From Pseudomonas sp. UBA5782 (GTDB lineage: Bacteria; Pseudomonadota; Gammaproteobacteria; Pseudomonadales; Pseudomonadaceae): a stretch of 8,063 nt of DNA. Under the pieces are notes generated by a model, which worked only from the letters and a program-made list of their open reading frames with translations, was not told where the DNA came from and made no database searches. The stretch covers positions 1,317-9,379 of the forward strand of contig DIEE01000265.1 of NCBI GenBank assembly GCA_002418465.1, written 5' to 3'. Positions within the stretch are counted from its first letter, which is position 1; each line of letters opens with the position of its first letter. Of the stretch, positions 1 to 7,134 are shown piece after piece. The translations under genes were made by a program, and so were the position numbers.

Positions 1-3000
1 CGTCGCTCGCAGAGTGCCAACCCCGACCCGCGCATCGCGCCACTGAGCGCCGAGGAACGCTCGCTGAGCATCCGCGTGCTGCCGCTGCCGGGCAGCGACT
101 GGCAGCTGCGCGCGCTGTTCGACGCCGACAAGGCCCGCGCCGCGCAGTGGCCGGCGCTGTCCGGCAAGCTCCTGCTGTTTCTCATCTGCAGCCTGCTGGT
201 GCTCGGCGCTCTGGTCGGTCTGCTGCGCGAACAGCACGCGCTGCGCGAACTCAACGCCGCCTCGCGACGCTCGCTGCGCCAGGCCGACAGCGCCCTGCGG
301 ACCATCGAGGAGCGCGTCCTGCTGACCCACGCCGACGGCCGCGTCTGCTACCTCAACCCGCAGGCCGAAGACCTCTTCGGGCTGAGCGACGAGGAAGCCC
401 AGGGGCTGCACCTGCTGGAGCTGTTGCCGGACCTCGACCCGCTGTTGCTCAACGTCGCCGCCATGCACCGCGACCTCGGTACCGACCTGGTGGAGCTGCC
501 GCAGCACGGCGAGACGCGCCTGTTCGCGGTGACCCGCAGCGAGCTGAGCGAGGGCGAGCGCCACCTGGGTTTCGTCTGGGTGATGCGCGACGTCACCGAA
601 GAGCAGCAGAGCATGCGCGTGCTGCAGGAAACCCGGCGGCGCTATCAGGACATCTTCGAGGGCACCGGCATCGCCCTCTGCGTGCTCGACCTGGCGGACC
701 TGCCGCCGTTCCTGCGGGCTCGGCGGATCGACGATGAAGAATCGCTGCAAGCCTGGATTCAGGCCAATCCGCAAGGTCACAGAGAGCTGATGGCGCAGGT
801 GCGCATCACCGAAGCCAACCAGGTGGCGCTGCAACTGGTCGGCGCGAGCAGCATCGAGAGTGCCTGGCAGCACCTGCTCGGCACGGCGCCGCTGCACGCC
901 GACGGCCTGCGCTTCCAGTTGATCGCCGCGCTGCTCGACGGCCAGCGCCGTTTCGAGATGGAAACCCGCATCCTCACGCCGGACGGCGACGAGCGCCACC
1001 TGTGGATGGTGCTGCGCCTGCCCGAGCGCGAGCAGGACTACCACGCCGTCAGCCTGAGCATCAGCGACATCACCAGTCGCAAGCGCATCGAACTGTCGCT
1101 GACCGAGCGCGAACGGTTCTGGTCGGAAGTGGTGCGCGCCGCGCCGGACATGCTCTACGTGCACGACATGCTCAGCCGCGAGGTGGTCTACAGCAACCAC
1201 AGCCTCGGCCTCAAGCTCGGCTACAGCAAGCCGGAACTGCGCGCCATGGGCGAGCATTTCTGGGAGCAGATCCTGCACCCGGACGACAGCGACTATTACT
1301 GGCGGGTACGCGCGCTGCAGCAGGTGATCGGGCCGAACCAGCTGCTCGAATCGCAGTTGCGCTGGCGTCACCGCGATGGCCGCTGGCACTGGTTCAGCAT
1401 CCGCGAGCAGGCGCTCTCGCGCACCGCGGACGGTCGCGTCAAGCACCTGATCGGCGTGGCCAAGGACATCACCGAGCAGATCGAATCGAGCGAATCGCTG
1501 CGCGACAGCGAGCGCCGCTACCGGTTGCTGGCGGAAAGCATCAGCGACGTGATCTTCACCACCGACGACGAGCTGCGCCTCAACTACCTGAGCCCGTCGG
1601 TACGCGACCTGCTCGGCTACAGCAGCGAATGGATCATGCGCAACGGCATGGGCAGCCTGATCGCCAACCCGGCGCAGATGGGCGGCTTCGACGCGCTGCT
1701 CGAGCGCATCCGCGAGGCGCAGCGCGATCCGCTGCTGATGATCGAGCTGCGCAACGAGCACAAGATGCAGCTGTTCGTTCTCGACTGCCTGCGCGCCGAG
1801 GGCCGCAAGGTCACCGTGGAACTGCGCGCGATGCCGATGTGGGACGAGCACGGGCGTTTCGAGGGCATGCTCGGCATCGTCCGCGACATCACCCCCCAGC
1901 GCCGCGCGGAGAAGGAACTGCGCATGGCGGCGACGGTGTTCGAGCACTCCACCGCGGCGATCCTGGTCACCGACCCGGCCGGCTATATCGTCCAGGTCAA
2001 CGAAGCCTTCAGCCGCATCAGTGGCTACGCCAGCGACCAGGTGCTCGACCAGTTGCCCAACCTGCTCACCGCGGAGAGCCAGCAAAGCGGCCACATGCAG
2101 TACATCCTCGCCCAGCTCAACCAGCACGGCAGCTGGGAGGGCGAGATCTGGCTCAAGCGCTACAGCGGCGAGAACTACCCGGCCTGGGTCGGCATCACCG
2201 CGGTGCACGACGACGAGAACGACCTGGTCAGCTACGTCTGCTTCTTCAGCGACATGAGCGAGCGCAAGGCCAGCGAGCAGCGCATCCACCGCCTCGCCTA
2301 CTACGACCCGTTGACCCACCTGCCCAACCGCACGCTGTTCCAGGACCGCCTGTACACCGCGCTGCAGTCCGCCGAACGGCGCGAGGACTGGGTGGTGCTG
2401 ATGTTCCTCGACCTCGACCGCTTCAAGCCGATCAACGACTCCCTCGGCCACGCCGCCGGCGACCGCATGCTGCAGGAAGTGGCCCTGCGCCTGGCCGCCT
2501 GCGGCGACGAAGCGGACACCGTGGCGCGCATGGGCGGCGACGAGTTCACCCTGCTGCTGCGCGCCCAGGATTGCCGCGAAAGCGCACTGACCCGTGCGAT
2601 CCACGTCGGCGAGCAGATCCTTGCCAGCCTGGCCCGGCCGTTCATCCTCGAAGGCCGCGAGTTCTTCGTCACCGCCAGCATCGGCATCGCCCTCAGCCCG
2701 CAGGACGGCGAGGAACTCAGCCAGCTGATGAAGAACGCCGACACCGCGATGTACCACGCCAAGGAACGCGGCAAGAACAACTTCCAGTTCTACCAGGCCG
2801 AAATGAACGCCAGCGCCCTCGAGCGCCTGGAGCTGGAAAGCGACCTGCGCCACGCCCTGGAGCAGGGCCAGTTCGTCCTCCACTACCAGCCGCAGCTGTC
2901 CGGCGATGGCAAGCGCCTGACCGGTGCCGAGGCATTGCTGCGCTGGCAGCACCCGACCCGCGGCCTGGTGCCGCCGAACGATTTCATTCCGGTGCTCGAA

Positions 3001-3606
3001 GAGATCGGCCTGGTGGTGCCGGTCGGCGACTGGGTGCTCGCCGAAGCCTGCCGTCAACTGAAGGCCTGGCACCAGGCGCGCGTGCGCCTGCCGAAGATTT
3101 CCGTGAACCTCTCCGCCCGGCAGTTCTCCGATGGCGGGCTCGGCGAGCGTATCGCCAGCATCCTCGAGGAAAGCGGCGTGCCGGCGGCCTGCCTGGAACT
3201 GGAGCTGACCGAGAGCATCCTGATGCGCGACGTCGGCGAGACCATGCAGATCCTCGACAATCTCAAGAGCCTCGGCCTGTGCATCGCGGTGGACGACTTC
3301 GGCACCGGCTACTCGTCGCTGAACTACCTCAAGCAGTTCCCCATCGACGTGCTGAAGATCGACCGCAGCTTCGTCGACGGCCTGCCCGAGGGCGAGCAGG
3401 ACGCGCAGATCGCCCGGGCGATCATCGCCATGGCCCACAGCCTCAACCTCTCGGTGATCGCCGAGGGCGTCGAGACCCAGGCGCAGCTGGACTTCCTCCG
3501 CCAGCACGACTGCGACGAAGTGCAGGGCTACCTGTTCGGTCGACCGATGCCGGCCGCGCAGTTCGAGTCGATGTTCAGCGGCGCGGCGCTCTTCGTGCTC
3601 AGCTGA
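1..3606 (+). CDS. morA: MorA-type membrane c-di-GMP regulator (multi-PAS, GGDEF, EAL), 5'-partial
   Basis: This is a bifunctional-type diguanylate cyclase/phosphodiesterase. The frame is open from base 1, so the N-terminus is missing; 1201 codons are visible, against about 1400 residues in P. aeruginosa MorA as I recall it. Visible codons 1-56 look like the end of a periplasmic domain, and codons 57-75 are a transmembrane helix (LLLFLICSLLVLGALVGLL). About five PAS units follow (roughly 98-200, 215-360, 372-495, 503-635, 639-757). Most end in the usual D-[VI]-T or D-M-S linker motif (DVTEE, DITSRK, DITEQ, DITPQ, DMSERK). The GGDEF domain (about 765-935) has FLDLDRFK, NDSLGH and an intact GGDEF at 2533-2547. 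The primary inhibitory site reads DEAD (2506-2517) instead of RxxD. The EAL domain (about 943-1185) has EALLRW at 2929, VNLSARQF, ELTES, DDFGTG at 3292-3309, KIDRSF, AEGVE and QGYLFG, so phosphodiesterase residues look complete. MorA proteins control flagella, motility and biofilm formation. The family and the glyA neighbour support the name; the sensed signal is unknown. Confidence 0.9.
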   Translation, partial: RRSQSANPDPRIAPLSAEERSLSIRVLPLPGSDWQLRALFDADKARAAQWPALSGKLLLFLICSLLVLGALVGLLREQHALRELNAASRRSLRQADSALRTIEERVLLTHADGRVCYLNPQAEDLFGLSDEEAQGLHLLELLPDLDPLLLNVAAMHRDLGTDLVELPQHGETRLFAVTRSELSEGERHLGFVWVMRDVTEEQQSMRVLQETRRRYQDIFEGTGIALCVLDLADLPPFLRARRIDDEESLQAWIQANPQGHRELMAQVRITEANQVALQLVGASSIESAWQHLLGTAPLHADGLRFQLIAALLDGQRRFEMETRILTPDGDERHLWMVLRLPEREQDYHAVSLSISDITSRKRIELSLTERERFWSEVVRAAPDMLYVHDMLSREVVYSNHSLGLKLGYSKPELRAMGEHFWEQILHPDDSDYYWRVRALQQVIGPNQLLESQLRWRHRDGRWHWFSIREQALSRTADGRVKHLIGVAKDITEQIESSESLRDSERRYRLLAESISDVIFTTDDELRLNYLSPSVRDLLGYSSEWIMRNGMGSLIANPAQMGGFDALLERIREAQRDPLLMIELRNEHKMQLFVLDCLRAEGRKVTVELRAMPMWDEHGRFEGMLGIVRDITPQRRAEKELRMAATVFEHSTAAILVTDPAGYIVQVNEAFSRISGYASDQVLDQLPNLLTAESQQSGHMQYILAQLNQHGSWEGEIWLKRYSGENYPAWVGITAVHDDENDLVSYVCFFSDMSERKASEQRIHRLAYYDPLTHLPNRTLFQDRLYTALQSAERREDWVVLMFLDLDRFKPINDSLGHAAGDRMLQEVALRLAACGDEADTVARMGGDEFTLLLRAQDCRESALTRAIHVGEQILASLARPFILEGREFFVTASIGIALSPQDGEELSQLMKNADTAMYHAKERGKNNFQFYQAEMNASALERLELESDLRHALEQGQFVLHYQPQLSGDGKRLTGAEALLRWQHPTRGLVPPNDFIPVLEEIGLVVPVGDWVLAEACRQLKAWHQARVRLPKISVNLSARQFSDGGLGERIASILEESGVPAACLELELTESILMRDVGETMQILDNLKSLGLCIAVDDFGTGYSSLNYLKQFPIDVLKIDRSFVDGLPEGEQDAQIARAIIAMAHSLNLSVIAEGVETQAQLDFLRQHDCDEVQGYLFGRPMPAAQFESMFSGAALFVLS

Positions 3607-3610
3607 AGCC

Positions 3611-3643
3611 CGCGACACAGACGGCCGCCACACGGCCGTCGCG
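3611..3643 (+). terminator. Weak hairpin after morA, possible terminator
   Basis: A perfect 7-bp inverted repeat, ACGGCCG (3621-3627) and CGGCCGT (3633-3639), encloses a 5-nt loop just after the morA stop. A flanking pair, CGCGAC (3611-3616) and GTCGCG (3638-3643), could form an alternative stem. Only a short, broken T run (ATTTC) follows, so efficient rho-independent termination is doubtful. It could equally be an mRNA-stabilising or rho-dependent 3' structure. Confidence 0.35.
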
Positions 3644-3697
3644 GCATTTCCCGTGCGCCGATGAAACCCGCTCGTCCAGCGCATGACGCCGCCTCAT

Positions 3698-3726
3698 GTG
3701 CCAGCCCGCGCCGCTTCAGGTAGAAT
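3698..3726 (+). promoter_or_regulatory. Candidate sigma70 promoter for glyA
   Basis: TAGAAT at 3721-3726 differs from the -10 consensus at one base. GTGCCA at 3698-3703, exactly 17 bp upstream, matches the -35 consensus at 4 of 6 bases. Transcription would start near 3733, leaving a leader of about 35 nt. That is too short for a glycine riboswitch, and I see none. The assignment rests on sequence match and position only; read-through from morA remains possible. Confidence 0.4.
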
Positions 3727-3768
3727 TCGCGCCTCTCCACCACCTCCCAGACGATCCAGGGGATTGCC

Positions 3769-5022
<1,254 letters not shown>

Positions 5023-5036
5023 GCCCGCATCGCGCG

Positions 5037-5069
5037 AAAAAAAGCCCGGCGCATGCCGGGCTTTTTCTT
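5037..5069 (+). terminator. Intrinsic terminator of glyA
   Basis: GCCCGGC (5044-5050) and GCCGGGC (5055-5061) form a 7-bp GC stem around the loop GCAT. Five A:T pairs extend the stem, and the T tract begins at 5062. The A run at 5037-5043 on the other side means the element could also stop transcription arriving on the minus strand. It lies 14 nt past the glyA stop and separates glyA from the mqo unit. Confidence 0.93.
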
Positions 5070-5134
5070 GCCCACAATGTGCCGCCACCCATGCGCACGA
5101 GTCGCGTCGCCCGGCGCGCGGCAAATGCAAGGCG

Positions 5135-5143
5135 TGATATCAT
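5135..5143 (+). promoter_or_regulatory. Extended -10 promoter candidate upstream of mqo
   Basis: TGATATCAT is an extended -10 element: TG, one base, then TATCAT at 5138-5143, one mismatch from TATAAT. No good -35 hexamer lies 16-18 bp upstream, which extended -10 promoters can tolerate. Transcription would start near 5150. The glyA terminator lies just upstream and mqo is the next gene on this strand, so mqo is the likely target. That would leave a leader of about 285 nt. Confidence 0.5.
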
Positions 5144-5149
5144 GCCGCG

Positions 5150-5436
5150 CTGTTTTGTCGCGGCCACCCAACGCAGGTAGCCGCGCCGAAACCTGCTGAT
5201 CGACCCGCTCCGACGGTTCGAGCCAGCAAACAGAATGTCACTCATGCAGCAGATCCCAACGACGAACAACAAGTCAGCGCGGGAGAGACAGGAAGTTGGA
5301 GGTCAAGGCGAACGCCGCCCTCCATATGTCCATGTCCAGTCGATGCGGCCATGTCCGCGCTGACCACCGTGAGCGAGCGAGGCTGAATGCCCGCGCTCGA
5401 CTGGCGTGGATGCTCGTTCAATATGGGAATCTGAAG
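5150..5436 (+). other. Long non-coding leader region upstream of mqo
   Basis: No recognisable gene lies between the glyA terminator and the mqo start. If transcription begins near 5150, this is a 5' UTR of about 285 nt. It contains overlapping complementary segments at 5159-5196 (separate entry). It also has a hairpin at 5374-5399: CGAGCG with CGCTCG, then GGC with GCC around loop TGAAT, with a small internal loop. An ATG frame of 42 codons (5235-5363) lacks a Shine-Dalgarno sequence and is probably chance. I recognise no known riboswitch class here. The leader and its boundaries are inferred from the promoter candidate. Confidence 0.45.
5159..5196 (+). other. Possible H-type pseudoknot or alternative hairpins in the mqo leader
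   Basis: Helix 1 pairs CGCGGC (5159-5164) with GCCGCG (5180-5185). Helix 2 pairs GCAGGT (5173-5178), inside the loop of helix 1, with ACCTGC (5191-5196) downstream. The intervening loops are 8, 1 and 5 nt, a geometry compatible with an H-type pseudoknot. Alternatively, helix 1 could close a simple hairpin with an inner ACC/GGT pairing (5166-5168 with 5176-5178), which would compete with helix 2. Six-base complements are not rare in GC-rich DNA, so this is a structural hypothesis only. Confidence 0.25.
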
Positions 5437-5505
5437 ATGTTCAAGAAACTCAATCCCGCCCTGCTTGGCCTTGCGATCGCCATGGGCACCACGTCCGCAT
5501 ACGCC
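5437..5505 (+). other. Sec-type signal peptide of Mqo
   Basis: The first 23 residues have a short basic start (MFKK), a hydrophobic core (ALLGLAIAMG) and a signal peptidase I-like site, SAYA followed by EE, with Ala at -3 and -1 relative to the cut after residue 23. There is no twin-arginine motif and no lipobox cysteine. The FAD-binding fold starts only about 6 residues past the predicted cut, so the segment is a genuine add-on to the catalytic domain. Confidence 0.75.
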
Positions 5506-7080
5506 GAAGAGGCGAAGAAAGTCGATGTACTGCTCATCGGCGGCGGCATCATGAGCTCCACCCTGGGCATCTGGCTCAACGAACTGGAACCGGGCTGGAC
5601 CATGCAGATGGTCGAGCGCCTCGACGGCGTGGCCGAGGAAAGCTCCAACGGCTGGAACAACGCCGGTACCGGCCACTCGGCGCTGGCCGAGCTGAACTAC
5701 ACCCCGGAAGACGAGAACGGCAACGTCAACATCTCCAAGGCCATCGAGATCAACGAAGCGTTCCAGGTCTCCCGCCAGTTCTGGTCCTGGCAGGTTCGCC
5801 AGGGCGTGCTGAAGAACCCGCGCTCGTTCATCAACTCCACCCCGCACATGAGCTTCGTCTGGGGCGACGACAACATCGCCTTCCTGAAGAAGCGCTATGA
5901 GGCGCTGCAGGCCAGCCCGCTGTTCAGCGGCATGCAGTACTCCGAAGACCACGCACAGATCGCCAAGTGGGTGCCGCTGATGATGGAGGGCCGCGACCCG
6001 AACCAGAAGCTGGCCGTCACCTGGTCGCCGATCGGCACCGACATGAACTTCGGCGAAATCACCCGCCAGTTCGTCGGCAACCTGAAGACCAAGGAAAACT
6101 TCGACCTGCAGCTGTCCAGCGAAGTGCAGGACATCACGCGCAACGAAGACGGTTCCTGGCACGTGGCCTACAAGAACCTGAAGGACGGCGCCAGCCATGG
6201 CACCGACGCCAAGTTCGTGTTCATCGGCGCCGGCGGCGGCGCACTGAAGCTGCTGCAGAAAACCGGCATCCCCGAAGCCAACGAATATGCCGGCTTCCCG
6301 GTGGGCGGCTCGTTCCTGGTGACCGAGAATCCGAGCGTGGCCATGCAGCACCTGGCCAAGGCCTACGGCATCGCCTCCACCGGCGCGCCGCCGATGTCGG
6401 TTCCGCACCTGGATACCCGCGTGCTGGACGGCAAGCGCGTGATCCTGTTCGGGCCCTTCGCGACCTTCTCCACCAAGTTCCTGAAGAACGGCTCGCTGCT
6501 CGACCTGTTCAGCAGCATGACCACCCACAACGTCTGGCCGATGACCCGCGTGGGCATCGATCAGTACCCGCTGGTGGAATACCTCGCCGGTCAGCTGATG
6601 CAGTCGGACGACGACCGCTTCGCCGCGCTGCAGACCTACTTCCCGCACGCCAAGAAGGAAGACTGGCGCCTGTGGCAGGCCGGTCAGCGCGTGCAGATCA
6701 TCAAGCGCGATGCCGACAAGGGTGGGGTACTCAAGCTGGGCACCGAGGTGGTGGCTTCCGAGGACCGTTCCATCGCCGCGCTGCTGGGCGCATCGCCCGG
6801 TGCCTCCACCGCCGCGCCAATCATGCTCAGCGTGCTGGAGAAGGTATTCAAGGACCAGGTCGCGACGCCCGAGTGGCAAGCCAAGATCCGCCAGATCGTT
6901 CCGAGCTACGGCACCAGGCTCAACGACAGCCCGGATCGCGTGGCCGAAGAGTGGAACTACACCGCGGGCGTTCTGCAACTGAGCACGCCGCCGGCCGTGA
7001 ACAAGGCCAGCGTCGCACCGGTTCAGACCGGCAGCGAAGCACCGCGCAAGGAAGATGCAGCGACCGACATGGCGCTCTGA
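5437..7080 (+). CDS. mqo: Malate:quinone oxidoreductase with N-terminal signal peptide
   Basis: This FAD-dependent, membrane-associated enzyme oxidises malate to oxaloacetate and passes electrons to the quinone pool, as a TCA and respiratory step alongside or instead of NAD malate dehydrogenase. It is 547 residues, near the size of E. coli Mqo. After a signal-like N-terminus (residues 1-23), the Rossmann FAD motif reads VDVLLIGGGIMSS (about 29-41). The family blocks AEESSNGWNNAGTGHSALAE (66-85), IGAGGGALK (263-271) and GASPGASTAAPIML (451 on) are intact. A Pro/Ala-rich tail of about 35 residues ends in DMAL. It resembles the MqoB type of pseudomonads. I chose ATG 5437 because GGGAA at 5425-5429 lies 7 nt upstream and the protein then begins with a clean signal sequence. 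An upstream TTG at 5296 would add 47 arginine-rich residues with no family similarity. The gene has its own promoter candidate, long leader and terminator, so it is probably monocistronic. Confidence 0.95.
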   Translation: MFKKLNPALLGLAIAMGTTSAYAEEAKKVDVLLIGGGIMSSTLGIWLNELEPGWTMQMVERLDGVAEESSNGWNNAGTGHSALAELNYTPEDENGNVNISKAIEINEAFQVSRQFWSWQVRQGVLKNPRSFINSTPHMSFVWGDDNIAFLKKRYEALQASPLFSGMQYSEDHAQIAKWVPLMMEGRDPNQKLAVTWSPIGTDMNFGEITRQFVGNLKTKENFDLQLSSEVQDITRNEDGSWHVAYKNLKDGASHGTDAKFVFIGAGGGALKLLQKTGIPEANEYAGFPVGGSFLVTENPSVAMQHLAKAYGIASTGAPPMSVPHLDTRVLDGKRVILFGPFATFSTKFLKNGSLLDLFSSMTTHNVWPMTRVGIDQYPLVEYLAGQLMQSDDDRFAALQTYFPHAKKEDWRLWQAGQRVQIIKRDADKGGVLKLGTEVVASEDRSIAALLGASPGASTAAPIMLSVLEKVFKDQVATPEWQAKIRQIVPSYGTRLNDSPDRVAEEWNYTAGVLQLSTPPAVNKASVAPVQTGSEAPRKEDAATDMAL

Positions 7081-7105
7081 TCGCCCGGTCGTTCGGCTGA
7101 ACAAG

Positions 7106-7134
7106 ACAGGCTCCCTCGGGAGCCTGTTTTTTTT
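7106..7134 (+). terminator. Intrinsic terminator of mqo
   Basis: ACAGGCTCC (7106-7114) and GGAGCCTGT (7119-7127) form a perfect 9-bp stem around a 4-nt loop, followed by an unbroken T run to 7134. It lies 25 nt after the mqo stop. The T run overlaps the stop codon of the convergent GTPase gene. On the minus strand the hairpin is followed only by CTTGTT, so it would be a weak terminator for that gene. Confidence 0.93.

Noticed and set aside
76..78. GTG 76 as the start of morA
   Set aside because: The frame stays open to base 1, no ribosome site precedes the GTG, and MorA proteins have a longer N-terminus with a first transmembrane helix and periplasmic domain, so the gene is cut by the window edge.
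1002..3686. 894-residue plus-strand open frame overlapping morA in another frame
   Set aside because: The translation is an Arg/Ala/Pro-rich shadow of the MorA frame with no domain, whereas the MorA frame shows full PAS, GGDEF and EAL motifs.
3733..3768. Glycine riboswitch or other RNA switch before glyA
   Set aside because: The inferred leader is only about 35 nt and shows no tandem-aptamer-like structure.
5235..5363. 42-codon ATG frame in the mqo leader (begins MSLMQQIPTTNNK)
   Set aside because: There is no Shine-Dalgarno sequence before either ATG, the composition is unremarkable and no family is recognisable. It could be a leader peptide, but nothing beyond an open frame supports it.
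5296..5436. N-terminal extension of Mqo from TTG 5296
   Set aside because: The added 47 residues are arginine-rich and unlike Mqo proteins, and they would bury the signal peptide. ATG 5437 has a suitable ribosome site and a clean signal sequence.
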